Below, piece after piece: positions 1 to 8,657 of a stretch of DNA of 64,000 bases. Source of the DNA: an uncultured Mycobacterium sp. (lineage in GTDB: Bacteria > Actinomycetota > Actinomycetes > Mycobacteriales > Mycobacteriaceae); contig FLQS01000089.1 of assembly GCA_900078375.1 (NCBI GenBank), forward strand, positions 62,001 through 126,000. The letters are read 5' to 3'. The first letter of the stretch is position 1. Each line of letters begins with the position of its first letter. The position numbers and the translations under genes are program-made. A model generated the notes under the pieces. That model searched no databases and was not told the origin of the DNA. It saw only the letters and a list, made by a program, of their open reading frames with translations.

Positions 1-439
1 CGAAGGCGCAGTCGGCTTTCTTGCAGACCTGCATGGTGTTGTAGGTCGGGCTCTTCATGTCGCCGTCCCACCAATAGTCCGGAGTCACCTGGACGTACTG
101 GAGGCCGCCGCCCGGGTTGGGTTTGGTGCCGAAGGCGAAGTCGAGGGTGAAGATGCCCATTGGCGTTTTCGATTCGCCGTCGTGGGACTGCGGAACCATG
201 CCGTTGGCACCGACGTGGGTGGGGACGCCGACGAGGACGGGCTGCCAGCCGTTGGCGCCGCGCTGCCAGACATCCATCTTGGCCGTAGCGCCGCCAGTGC
301 TGACGACGGACAGCACCTGGGTGGCGTCGCCAACGTTGGCCTGAAACCACGGGGTTTCGGCATGGCTGGGCGGGGCTGAGGACAGCGCCAGGAGTGCCGC
401 GCTGAAGGCAGCACTTATCGAAACGACGGTTCGGCGCAT
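1..439 (-). CDS. Exported L,D-transpeptidase-like (YkuD) protein, Rv0309-like, C-terminus missing
   Basis: The reading frame starts at an ATG whose first base is 439 and runs off the left edge, so only about 146 residues are visible. The first 27 residues form a signal peptide (MRRTVV, a hydrophobic Ala/Leu/Ser core, then SHAETPW). The mature part contains ANVGDATQVLSVV, TPMGIF and NPGGG, which I recognise from M. tuberculosis Rv0309, an exported protein of about 218 residues with a YkuD-type L,D-transpeptidase fold. The catalytic HxxGCV-type motif would lie in the missing part, so activity cannot be judged. The protein would act in the cell envelope. Its divergent neighbour starts at 647; the 207 bases between hold no further gene that I can see. 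Confidence 0.8.
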   Translation of the reverse strand, partial: MRRTVVSISAAFSAALLALSSAPPSHAETPWFQANVGDATQVLSVVSTGGATAKMDVWQRGANGWQPVLVGVPTHVGANGMVPQSHDGESKTPMGIFTLDFAFGTKPNPGGGLQYVQVTPDYWWDGDMKSPTYNTMQVCKKADCAF

Positions 440-646
440 CGGTTCATGGTGTCTGGCCAGCTTCGTGCGGGTCAAGTCAAGGTTGGGCCACGGTTGGGTC
501 TGGGCCAGCTAACGATGTCCGGGCGGCGGGTGTGACTTGCCGTCGGCTTTGGGTGCGCGTGAACTGCGTGTACACGCTGGTCGGAGTGGGTATTGCAGCT
601 GTTGGTGAATAGCGCTCCGGCAAACGCAAGGGATACCATTTTCGAC

Positions 647-1186
647 ATGTCGCAAGTGCCATACGCACCCGGGCCTGCAGGACCAGCGCCGTGGCAGGGA
701 CCCCCTTCTTCTGGTGGCCCGTCGCGGTTGCCGACGATCATCGCCATCGTCATCGCGGTGATCGCGATTGCGGTCGCCGTCGGCGCGTGGTTCCGGCCAG
801 CACCCAAGCCTGAGACGCCTGCGGCGAAGACTTACAGCGAGCAAGAAGTCGCCCAGGCGAAAAATGCAGTGTGCGATGCGTACACGAGGACGGATCGCGC
901 TGTCCAAGCTGCTGGTAGAAGGAATGGGGGCGACGATCAAACCGCGATTCTCGCCGTAGCTGTCAATATCCGTCTTGCACTGAGCGAGAGCAGCAGTTTT
1001 CTGCTGCGGACGCTCGCAGAGAATCCCGCCGCGCCGCGCGATCTCCAGGAGCAGATACGGTTGGCCGCCACCGCTTACCAGGACGTCGCTATTGACCAAT
1101 TAGGGGAGGCATCACAGGAGGAACTCGCCCCCTTGTTCAAACAAGCTGATTCGACGGATGTGGCGATAAAACAGGCGTGCAAATGA
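647..1186 (+). CDS. Membrane-anchored hypothetical protein, first gene of a secretion-associated operon
   Basis: This 179-residue protein has a short Pro/Gly-rich cytoplasmic N-terminus (MSQVPYAPGPAGPAP), one strong transmembrane helix at about residues 30-49 (Ile/Val/Ala repeats) and a mainly helical extracytoplasmic domain containing two cysteines (NAVCDAY and a C-terminal QACK). I chose the ATG at 647; an upstream ATG at 593 would add 18 unconvincing residues. The stop overlaps the next start (ATGA at 1183-1186), so the two genes are translationally coupled. Single-pass proteins of this design are common in mycobacteria next to secretion-related genes, but I do not recognise a family. Its base composition is less GC-rich than the chromosome around it, like the first half of the next gene. 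Confidence 0.7.
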   Translation: MSQVPYAPGPAGPAPWQGPPSSGGPSRLPTIIAIVIAVIAIAVAVGAWFRPAPKPETPAAKTYSEQEVAQAKNAVCDAYTRTDRAVQAAGRRNGGDDQTAILAVAVNIRLALSESSSFLLRTLAENPAAPRDLQEQIRLAATAYQDVAIDQLGEASQEELAPLFKQADSTDVAIKQACK

Positions 1187-3486
1187 GTGATTTGCCTCCT
1201 GGCGAATGGTCAGAATTGCTCGTGGGCCACCAGTGGCCTGGAGTCGATTCGCTCGTGACCCTCACGTCGGCGGCAGCCAATCGCGGGTCGATCAGCACTG
1301 AGTTCGACAGCTACGCAGACGTTTTGCAATTAATCCGAACTGGGCCACTGGCGCAACAAGAAGGCGCGACAGCCGACGATGCTCGGGACGCGTTCCAGAC
1401 AGGCGAAACGTCGGCCCGAGCAGTCTCGGAGAAAAATGGCGTCAATCAGCATTCTTACGACGCAGCGCATCGATCAACTCAATATCTGCGCACCCAGTTG
1501 AGCGAGATTGCACAGCACGGAAACTCAGCGATTGAAGACATCCAGAGGTCGAAAGACCCTGCCCCAATCAAACTAGGAAAAATTGTCAACGCTGTGATGG
1601 ACGCACAGTCGCAAGCAAATAGCCGCGCCGCCGGCTGCAGCGACCGCGTCTTTAGCGATATCCAGCAGATACTCGATAGCCAGGGCTCAAGTCAGAGTGC
1701 ACACCAATTCGCAAAAAGCAAGGGCGTCGACCTCGACCAGGCATTTCGTTCGCCTAGCGAAGCGTCTATTCGCGAACAAGTTAGTGCCTTGATCGGTACG
1801 AAAGGGATTGGTTCGACAAACCCCGCGAGCACCACAATGGACAACCTGTCGAGCGGCAATGACTCGCAGGTTGGCATCGGCCAAGATAGCGTCGGCGGCA
1901 GTAAGTCCAATTTCCTCCACGGGGGAAGTGCACCGACCTCGACCGCGCCAAGTGAGACTGCTTCAGGTTCAGTTCAGACGACCAAGCCGCCCTCAGGAGT
2001 GATGGCAGGAAGCAACCTAACCCCAGCACGCGGCTCGATTACCGAAGGAGTATCAGAGCCGGCTTTCTCCACAGGCATGCAAGGGGGGAGTACTCCGCCA
2101 CCAGCGAACGCTCTACCTGGAGTCGGTCAGCCGTCTCTCCCAACTACTGTCTCGGGTGGTAGCGGAAGTGGCGGCATGGGGACCTCAACCGCCGGCAGTT
2201 CCGGGCTTTCCAATACCGGAATGTCGCAATCCCCGTTTTCCACCTCCGCCCCCGCAAACCCCCTCTCCCCCGAAGGCTTCGCGCAGAATTTCAATTCCGG
2301 TGCGCAGGTGGGCAATCCGGTGTCGGCTGGCACCGAAGGGCTTTCCAGCAGCGCGGCGCACGCCATGCAGCCGCAGGCGCCGATCCATCCCGAGAGCATG
2401 GCAGCACCGCCGGCCTACACATCGCCAACGGCCGGAGCGCCCCTCTTCGAAACCGCCCACCCCGCAGCCACCTTCGACGCAACCCCGGCGCCGGCAGCTC
2501 CCCCAGCCGACACCACCCAGACCTACATGGCCGCACCGGCAGCCCAAGCGCCGGTCATGCCAACGACTGCCGCCCCCGCGGCACCCGCAGGCCCGCTGCC
2601 CGCCTACGGTGCGGATCTTCGCCCAGCCGCCGCCACCACGCCCGCGAGCCCGGCCCCCATGCCCTCCGCCGCAGCCCCAGCCTCCGCTCCCGTCCATCCC
2701 TCGAACGCCAGCCCCCTCAGCCAGCCTGCCGTCGTCCGCCAAACGCCCGCGGCAGCAGGACCGGTCGCCCAAGCACCCGCGGGCCTCACCGAAAGTGCTG
2801 TCGCCGCAACCGGTGCGGGCGCCGTGGCCGGAGCCAGCGCCGCGCAGACCCAAGCCCAGCAGCGCCTGCAGCGCCTCCTCGACGCCGTCGCCCGCCAAGA
2901 ACCCCAGCTGCGCTGGGCAATCGGCGACCGCGAGGACGGCGCCACCGTCCTGACCACCGACCTCGCCAGCGGCTGGATCCCGCCGCACATCGAAATCCCC
3001 ACCGGTATCAAGGTGCTCGCCCCCCGCAGCCGCAGCAAGACGCTCGAAGCGCTGCTCGGCGAGACCACCATGACCGCCACCTACACCCCCGGCCAATACC
3101 TGCCGCCCGCCGAGGACACCGAGCCCACCCAGATGTCCATCCGCGCCCGCGACACCCACGAGGTCGACGAACTCGGCTGGGAACTCGCCCAGGCCACCAA
3201 ATGGCGTGACGGACTGCCACGGCTGGCGCACACCTTGGCCAAAGCCGCATCCACCGGCACGGGCTATCTGGACTCCGAAGTCGAGCTGCTGCGCGAACAT
3301 CTCGCCAACGTCGCCCACCAGGTCCTGGGTGACTACCCCGAACATTCCGACCCCGCTAAGGTCGGCAACTGGCAGCTGCTGGCGACCATCGACGCGCTCA
3401 TCAAGAACGAAAAAACCGCCGCCAATTACCACTTTGCGTGGTTTCAGGCCCTGAGCCTGGCACTGAAGGGAGAGGTGCACCCATGA
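1183..3486 (+). CDS. EspK-like Pro/Ala-rich protein, likely type VII secretion associated
   Basis: A 767-residue protein starting at the ATG of an ATGA overlap with the upstream gene. Residues 1-200 are helical and carry a W-x-G motif (HQWPG, about residue 18). Residues 200-560 are low-complexity Gly/Ser then Ala/Pro-rich sequence. Residues 565-767 form a compact domain (LRWAIGDREDGATVL, a later WELAQATKWRDGLPRL and FAWFQALSLA) that resembles the C-terminal domain of EspK (Rv3879c) of the ESX-1 locus. The layout of helical head, long proline-rich linker and globular tail is also EspK-like. It lies between a membrane-anchored protein and an EspJ-like protein, which supports a role in handling type VII substrates; that role is inferred. 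The first third has about 50% GC in places while the Pro/Ala linker exceeds 75%, a sharp break inside one gene. Confidence 0.7.
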   Translation: MSDLPPGEWSELLVGHQWPGVDSLVTLTSAAANRGSISTEFDSYADVLQLIRTGPLAQQEGATADDARDAFQTGETSARAVSEKNGVNQHSYDAAHRSTQYLRTQLSEIAQHGNSAIEDIQRSKDPAPIKLGKIVNAVMDAQSQANSRAAGCSDRVFSDIQQILDSQGSSQSAHQFAKSKGVDLDQAFRSPSEASIREQVSALIGTKGIGSTNPASTTMDNLSSGNDSQVGIGQDSVGGSKSNFLHGGSAPTSTAPSETASGSVQTTKPPSGVMAGSNLTPARGSITEGVSEPAFSTGMQGGSTPPPANALPGVGQPSLPTTVSGGSGSGGMGTSTAGSSGLSNTGMSQSPFSTSAPANPLSPEGFAQNFNSGAQVGNPVSAGTEGLSSSAAHAMQPQAPIHPESMAAPPAYTSPTAGAPLFETAHPAATFDATPAPAAPPADTTQTYMAAPAAQAPVMPTTAAPAAPAGPLPAYGADLRPAAATTPASPAPMPSAAAPASAPVHPSNASPLSQPAVVRQTPAAAGPVAQAPAGLTESAVAATGAGAVAGASAAQTQAQQRLQRLLDAVARQEPQLRWAIGDREDGATVLTTDLASGWIPPHIEIPTGIKVLAPRSRSKTLEALLGETTMTATYTPGQYLPPAEDTEPTQMSIRARDTHEVDELGWELAQATKWRDGLPRLAHTLAKAASTGTGYLDSEVELLREHLANVAHQVLGDYPEHSDPAKVGNWQLLATIDALIKNEKTAANYHFAWFQALSLALKGEVHP

Positions 3487-4445
3487 GCGGTGGACAGCTC
3501 AACGCAAACGCGAGCGACTATCTCGCGGCCAACGGTATGAACCTCGCCCCGCCACCCATCACTTCTGATCCGCTCGTCGCCGGCATGACCCCCATCGAGC
3601 AACTGCTGCGAGTCCTTGGGCTGGCCGCCAATCTCGGTGATCCCAAAGACAACACCGAGAGCATCGAAGAACACGCCAAGCGCGATTCCAAGACCGCCGA
3701 AGCGGCAGCGAAGTTCCCCGCCCAGGACGAGCAGGCGAGCGCCGAGATGAAAGGCGTTGCCGGGCAGGGCCAAGCCGACCAGATGGCCCAGCAGCTCCCC
3801 CAGATGGCCTCCCAGCTTGCCGGCGCTCTGGCCGGGGCGATGGGCGGCGCATTGCAGCCCCTGGCCCAGATCCCCCAACAGGTTGCCCAGGGCGCCCAGC
3901 AGGCTATGCAGGCGGGTATGGGCATGATGCAGCAGGCTGGCGGCGCCTCAGCAGAGCTCGACAAAGCCAGTCTGACCGATCCCCTGGGTGAATTCGGTGA
4001 AACACCAGGCGAATTCGGTGCCGGCGGTGGCGGATCCGCCGGTGGGGGTGGCGGCGGCATCGGCGGCACCACACCGACCGCGATGCTGGGCCCGCCTCCT
4101 GTCCCGTCTGCCGGCACGTCGCCGTCGTCAGCCAACACCGCCGTCCCGCCACCGCGGATGGCCGCGCCCGCCTCAGCCCCGTCCGGCGGCATGGGCGGCA
4201 TGCCGATGATTCCGCCCGGCGCGATGCACGGTGCCGGCGGCGCGGAGAAGGACGCCAAGCCCGACACCAAACGCGTGTCCGTCCCCACCGTGAAGAACGG
4301 CGCACCGGTGCAGGGCCGCATCACCACACCGCCGCCGACTCCTCAGGTCACCAAGAAGGTCGACGGCAAGCCAGTGGCCACCAAACGGATCCTGCTGCCC
4401 ACCAGCAAGCCCGACGACGAGTCGACCGGGGACCCGAAGTCCTGA
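3483..4445 (+). CDS. EspJ-like Ala/Gly/Pro-rich secretion-associated protein
   Basis: A 320-residue protein that starts within the stop of the EspK-like gene (ATGA, 3483-3486). Residues 1-85 are helical and charged. Residues about 95-160 are Gln/Ala/Met-rich helices (QQLPQMASQLAGALAGAMGG). A Gly/Pro linker and a basic, Lys/Thr/Pro-rich tail ending SKPDDESTGDPKS follow. There is no signal peptide or membrane helix. The pattern recalls EspJ (Rv3878) and related ESX-1-associated proteins, but similarity in such compositionally biased sequence is weak evidence. Coupling to the EspK-like gene suggests the two proteins work in one complex or as a co-secreted pair. No enzyme motif is visible. Confidence 0.6.
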   Translation: MSGGQLNANASDYLAANGMNLAPPPITSDPLVAGMTPIEQLLRVLGLAANLGDPKDNTESIEEHAKRDSKTAEAAAKFPAQDEQASAEMKGVAGQGQADQMAQQLPQMASQLAGALAGAMGGALQPLAQIPQQVAQGAQQAMQAGMGMMQQAGGASAELDKASLTDPLGEFGETPGEFGAGGGGSAGGGGGGIGGTTPTAMLGPPPVPSAGTSPSSANTAVPPPRMAAPASAPSGGMGGMPMIPPGAMHGAGGAEKDAKPDTKRVSVPTVKNGAPVQGRITTPPPTPQVTKKVDGKPVATKRILLPTSKPDDESTGDPKS

Positions 4446-4463
4446 CCCAGCTACGTTGGGTTG

Positions 4464-5954
4464 ATGACATCGCGAAGCTTGCTCGAAGGTCAGGGCGTCC
4501 GTCAGATCACCGGCGGATTGGGGACGCTGGACCGCGAGGTGTTCGAGGCCGTCGCCGAATCACCGACGGCACTTCTCGACAAGGCGATGCCCATCCTGAC
4601 TCGCGCCGCCGATCACTCCAAGCTGTGGTTCGCGATCGCGGCGGCCCTTGCAGCGACGGGATCACCCTCGGCGCGCCGCGGCGCCGGCCGCGGGGTGGTC
4701 ACGCTGGCCGTCACCAGCCTGGTGACCAATCAGGTCGCCAAGCGCGTGTGGAAGCGCCCCCGACCTAATACCAGCAGGGTGCCGCTGGTGCGGCGAGCAC
4801 GCAGAATGCCGACGTCGAACTCACTGCCCTCCGGACACTCGGCCAGCGCGGCCGCATTCGCCGTGGGCGTCGGCCTGGAGAGCCCGCCGCTGGGACTGGG
4901 GCTGGCGCTGCTGGCCGGCCTGGTGGGCCTGTCGCGGGTGGCCACCGGGGCGCACTATCCCGGCGACGTGTTCGCCGGCTTCGGCATCGGGGCCGCAATC
5001 GCGGTACTGGGCGGACGGCTGGTTCCGCCCATCGTGCTGGCGAAGCTGCCGACGACCGAGCCGCTGCGGATCGATACCCCCGAGCGTCCCGACGGCGACG
5101 GCGTCGTCCTCGTGGTCAACCCGGCCTCGGGCAGCGGGAATGGCGCTCGCGTCGTCGACGAAGTCCGCGAGAAGCTGCCCAAGGCCGAGATCGTCGAACT
5201 CGGTAAGGACGACGACCCGGAGACCGTGTTGCGGGCGGCCGCCGGGCGCGCCGAGGTGCTCGCGGTGGGCGGCGGCGACGGCACGGTGGCCTCCGCGGCC
5301 TCGGTGGCCGTATCCGCAGGGTTGCCACTGGCGGTCTTTCCGGCCGGCACGTTCAACCACTTCGCCAAGGACATCGGTTGCGACACCGTCGAGCGCACTG
5401 TCTCGGCCATCCGCTCCGGCAGCGTGTCGTGTGTGGATCTGGTCTGCCTCAACGAAGAGCAGATGGTGATCAACACCGCCAGCATCGGCGCCTACCCGCA
5501 TTTCGTGCGCACCCGGGAGAAGCTCGAGCACAAGATCGGCAAACCGCTGGCGGGCCTGTACGCGATGCTGCACACGCTGCGCCGCGAGACGCCGGTGCGC
5601 ATCCGTTACGACAACAAGACTCTCGAGACGTCGTTGTTCTTTCTGGGTAATTCCGTTTATCTCCCATCAGGTTTCGCGCCCTCGCGCCGCACCCGCATGG
5701 ACGACGGGCTCATCGACATCCGCATCCTGGAGACCGGTCGGCGATGGAGTCGGCTGCGCATTCTCACCGCACTCGTGCTGGGCCGCCTGGTACGCAGCCC
5801 GCTCTACCACGAGATGCAGGTGCCGGAGTTCTCGTTCGAGGCGCTCGACGGCCCGATACCGCTGGCGCGCGACGGCGAGGTCGGCGACACCTATGACCAC
5901 GCAAGTTTCACTGCCCGGTATCGGGTGCTGCCCGTGTTTCGGCCGCTGCCCTGA
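4464..5954 (+). CDS. PAP2 phosphatase - diacylglycerol kinase fusion protein
   Basis: A 496-residue protein with two domains. The N-terminal half is a membrane PAP2 (lipid phosphate phosphatase) domain with all three signature motifs: KRVWKRPRP (about residue 94), LPSGHS (about 122) and SRVATGAHYPGD (about 158). The C-terminal half, from about residue 210, is a diacylglycerol kinase catalytic domain (VVNPASGSGNG, VGGGDGTV, PAGTFNHFAKD). The protein could therefore both remove phosphate from and transfer phosphate to lipids such as diacylglycerol, polyprenols or sphingoid-type lipids; the substrate is unknown. The ATG at 4464 is preferred over an in-frame TTG at 4461. It lies 18 bases after the EspJ-like gene and its 3' end overlaps the convergent PAP2 gene by 47 bases. 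Confidence 0.85.
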   Translation: MTSRSLLEGQGVRQITGGLGTLDREVFEAVAESPTALLDKAMPILTRAADHSKLWFAIAAALAATGSPSARRGAGRGVVTLAVTSLVTNQVAKRVWKRPRPNTSRVPLVRRARRMPTSNSLPSGHSASAAAFAVGVGLESPPLGLGLALLAGLVGLSRVATGAHYPGDVFAGFGIGAAIAVLGGRLVPPIVLAKLPTTEPLRIDTPERPDGDGVVLVVNPASGSGNGARVVDEVREKLPKAEIVELGKDDDPETVLRAAAGRAEVLAVGGGDGTVASAASVAVSAGLPLAVFPAGTFNHFAKDIGCDTVERTVSAIRSGSVSCVDLVCLNEEQMVINTASIGAYPHFVRTREKLEHKIGKPLAGLYAMLHTLRRETPVRIRYDNKTLETSLFFLGNSVYLPSGFAPSRRTRMDDGLIDIRILETGRRWSRLRILTALVLGRLVRSPLYHEMQVPEFSFEALDGPIPLARDGEVGDTYDHASFTARYRVLPVFRPLP

Positions 5955-6576
5955 TCCCGCGCGGCGGCACCAACCGCATGCACAGCAGGTAGTAGAGGTA
6001 TCCGAGCGCCCATCCGGCCAGCACGTCCGAGGGGTGGTGAACGTTGAGCACCACCCGCGCCGAGCCGACCAGGACGACCAGCACCCCACCCAGAACCGCC
6101 AGTATGGCGCGCCATCTGCGGGTGAGGCTGGGCCATAGCGCGGTGAGCAGAGCCAGCACACCGACCATCACGCCCAGGGCATGCCCGGACGGAAACGACG
6201 TCGACGAGCCGTAGACCAGTGCCGTCGCCGGCCGCGGCCGACCCGCAATGAACTTGGCGCCCTCGGTGACAACTCCCATCAGCCCGACGCTGATCACCAG
6301 GAACACCGCCGTCGCCACGTTGCGCCGAACCAGCGCCACGATGACGAACACCAACGCGATCACCCGAAAACCGTTCGGCCCGAGCACGGTGCAGAACACG
6401 TCCCAGAACGACACCCACCCGGGGTGGGTGGCGCCGATGTTGTGGAAGGTCTGGAGCAACTGAGTGTCAACGGCGTCCAGCCAAACCCAGTTCTGGGCAT
6501 AGCCGATCCACATCGCGGCGTAGACCAGTAAGGCGACCACCACCGATGCGATCGACCAGGGTTTGCTTGACGACAT
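5908..6576 (-). CDS. PAP2 family membrane phosphatase, Rv0308-like
   Basis: A 222-residue integral membrane protein with about six hydrophobic segments and the PAP2 motifs KFIAGRPRP, FPSGHA and ARVVLNVHHPSD. Family members dephosphorylate lipid phosphates such as undecaprenyl pyrophosphate or phosphatidate at the outer face of the membrane. Position and orientation relative to the neighbouring Rv0307c-like and Rv0309-like genes match M. tuberculosis Rv0308. Its last 47 bases overlap the end of the PAP2-kinase fusion on the other strand, so two PAP2 proteins are encoded tail to tail. The N-terminus (MSSSKPWSIASVVVALLV) is a plausible first membrane segment and supports the chosen ATG. Confidence 0.9.
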   Translation of the reverse strand: MSSSKPWSIASVVVALLVYAAMWIGYAQNWVWLDAVDTQLLQTFHNIGATHPGWVSFWDVFCTVLGPNGFRVIALVFVIVALVRRNVATAVFLVISVGLMGVVTEGAKFIAGRPRPATALVYGSSTSFPSGHALGVMVGVLALLTALWPSLTRRWRAILAVLGGVLVVLVGSARVVLNVHHPSDVLAGWALGYLYYLLCMRLVPPRGIRAAAETRAAPDTGQ

Positions 6577-6617
6577 AACCCTTCTTCACTACCACGAGAT
6601 CTGGCACGATCGTCGGA

Positions 6618-7100
6618 GTGGCCATATTCCTGCGCCGGATGTTTGGCATCGGCAAGCTTCCGCGCGAGATGCGTGAGCAGTTCGAGGGCGAGGGCATCGT
6701 CTACCTCGCCGAGTACGTTCCGGTGACCCGCCGGTTCACCGGAAAGGTGCCGGGGCACCGGGCCAGCGGCAGTTTCGCGAGCTACGTCGGATCGCTGGTG
6801 TTCACGTCGCAACGCGCAGTAGCGACACTCTCGAGCGTGCCCAAGATCGCCGGCCGCACCATGGATGTCCGCTGGAACGATCCGCAACAGGGCGCTGCCA
6901 AGGCCGAAATCTCGCGTAGTGGAGTCAGTTTGGAGGTCGATATAGCCACCGTCGATCCCCAGTTCAGCGGGCGGCTGTCGCTGACCTACAAAGTCGACAT
7001 CCCCGAGGATGTGTTGACCCGGCTACCCGCACGCCAGCTCGCATTCGATGTCCCGCCCGAATACGTTTATCGCGCAGTCGGAGTGCCACACAATCCGTAA
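6618..7100 (+). CDS. Conserved hypothetical protein, Rv0307c-like
   Basis: A 160-residue soluble protein starting at GTG 6618 and divergent from the PAP2 gene (41-base gap). It has no signal peptide or membrane helix and looks beta-rich (GSLVFTSQRAVATLSSVP, SGVSLEVDIATVDPQFSG). Its length and place beside the Rv0308-like gene match Rv0307c, whose function is unknown to me. No catalytic motif is visible. Confidence 0.75.
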   Translation: MAIFLRRMFGIGKLPREMREQFEGEGIVYLAEYVPVTRRFTGKVPGHRASGSFASYVGSLVFTSQRAVATLSSVPKIAGRTMDVRWNDPQQGAAKAEISRSGVSLEVDIATVDPQFSGRLSLTYKVDIPEDVLTRLPARQLAFDVPPEYVYRAVGVPHNP

Positions 7101-7198
7101 ATTCCGGCTGTGGATAACCCTTGCGCGCTGTGCCGGGTGCAGGCACGGTCACCCGGCGGGGCAAGCTAGACCCCACGAACCGAACGGAGGCATCCTGC

Positions 7199-8590
7199 GT
7201 GAGCCAGCCGCACCGCGATAACCTGTTGATCGTCCACTGGCATGACCTGGGCCGTTGCCTGGGCGCCTACGGATATCCGGGGGTGTCGAGCCCACGCCTG
7301 GACCAGCTCGCCGCCGAGGGCATCGTGTTCACCCGCTCCCATGCCACCGCCCCGCTGTGCTCCCCGTCGCGCGGCTCGCTGTTCACTGGGCGCTATCCGC
7401 ACAGCAACGGTCTGATCGGCTTGGCCCACCACGGCTTCGAGTACCGCGCCGGGGTCCGCACACTGCCCCACATCCTGCACGAACATGGCTGGTATTCAGC
7501 ACTTTTCGGAATGCAACACGAAACGTCGTTCCCAGTTCGGTTGGGGTACGACGAGTTCGACGTATCTAACGCATATTGCGAATACGTCGTCGAGCGCGCG
7601 CAGGAGTGGCTGACGGAAAGCGCGCCGATCGAGCAGGGCACTCCGTTCCTGCTGACCGCGGGATTCTTCGAAACCCACCGCCCCTACCCCCGCGACCGCT
7701 ACGAGCCCGCCGACAATGCGGACGTCGACGTGCCCGACTTCCTGCCCGACACCGCGGAAGTGCGTGGTGACCTCGCCGAGTTCTACGGCTCGATCGCCGT
7801 CGCTGATGCCGCCGTGGGACGATTGCTCGACACGCTCGCTGACACAGGCCTCGACAACGACACGTGGGTGGTGTTCCTGACCGACCACGGCCCGGCGTTC
7901 CCCCGCGCGAAGTCCACCCTCTACGACGCCGGCACCGGTATCGCGACGATCATCCGTCCGCCGCGCCGTCTGCAGCGCAGCCCGCTTGTCTACGACGAGC
8001 TGTTCAGCGGAGTGGATCTGCTGCCGACTCTGCTGGAGCTGGTCGGCATCGCCCCCGGAGATGATATCGAGGGCCTGTCCCATGCCCGCAATCTGCTTGC
8101 CCAACAAGACGATCCCATCGAAGTCCGCGATCACGTCTACACCGAGAAGACCTATCACGACTCGTACGATCCAATCCGGGCGATCCGCACCAAGAAGTAC
8201 AGCTACATCGAGAACTACGCGCAGCGACCGCTGTTGGACTTGCCACTGGACATCGAGGAGAGCCCGTCCGGTCAGGCGGTCGAGCCGTTCATCAACGGGC
8301 CGCGCCCGTCACGCGAGTTGTATGACCTGGATGCCGACCCCACCGAGCTGACCAATCTGCTGGATGCAGACGTGACCGGAGAAGCCGAGAAAATCGCCGA
8401 AGACCTTGCGGTCCGGCTCGACGAATGGCGACAGAAGACCGGCGACGTCATACCCTCCGAGTTCGTCGGAACACGGATCGCGGCCCGCTATACCGAAACG
8501 TATTTCCAGATCAATGGCTTGAAACTGACCAGCCGTTCTGCCATCGCAGCGGAGCGCGGACTTGACGATGAAGTTGTTTCGCAGCAATAG
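7199..8590 (+). CDS. Type I sulfatase, Rv0296c-like
   Basis: A 463-residue sulfatase. The formylglycine motif CSPSR is at residues 54-58 within TAPLCSPSRGSLFTGRYP, where Cys54 would be oxidised to formylglycine. A VFLTDHGPAF segment near residue 225 supplies further metal ligands. The usual Asp-Asp pair near the N-terminus reads WHDLG, so the first Asp is His. I chose GTG 7199 because a GGAGG ribosome site ends nine bases before it; this gives almost the length of Rv0296c (about 465). It lies directly upstream of the sulfotransferase gene, as in M. tuberculosis Rv0296c-Rv0295c. The pair suggests making and removing sulfate esters, though the sulfatase substrate is unknown. Confidence 0.88.
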   Translation: MSQPHRDNLLIVHWHDLGRCLGAYGYPGVSSPRLDQLAAEGIVFTRSHATAPLCSPSRGSLFTGRYPHSNGLIGLAHHGFEYRAGVRTLPHILHEHGWYSALFGMQHETSFPVRLGYDEFDVSNAYCEYVVERAQEWLTESAPIEQGTPFLLTAGFFETHRPYPRDRYEPADNADVDVPDFLPDTAEVRGDLAEFYGSIAVADAAVGRLLDTLADTGLDNDTWVVFLTDHGPAFPRAKSTLYDAGTGIATIIRPPRRLQRSPLVYDELFSGVDLLPTLLELVGIAPGDDIEGLSHARNLLAQQDDPIEVRDHVYTEKTYHDSYDPIRAIRTKKYSYIENYAQRPLLDLPLDIEESPSGQAVEPFINGPRPSRELYDLDADPTELTNLLDADVTGEAEKIAEDLAVRLDEWRQKTGDVIPSEFVGTRIAARYTETYFQINGLKLTSRSAIAAERGLDDEVVSQQ

Positions 8591-8657
8591 TTTTCGTCAC
8601 GCAGAGTTTATATTTCCGACGTCGGCGGCGCTGCCTGACTGCCATTAGGCTCAGCGC

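Noticed and set aside
2185..3480. 431-residue open frame antisense to the EspK-like gene
   Set aside because: It mirrors the Pro/Ala-rich, very GC-rich linker; it has no domain, and the plus-strand gene is clearly coding.
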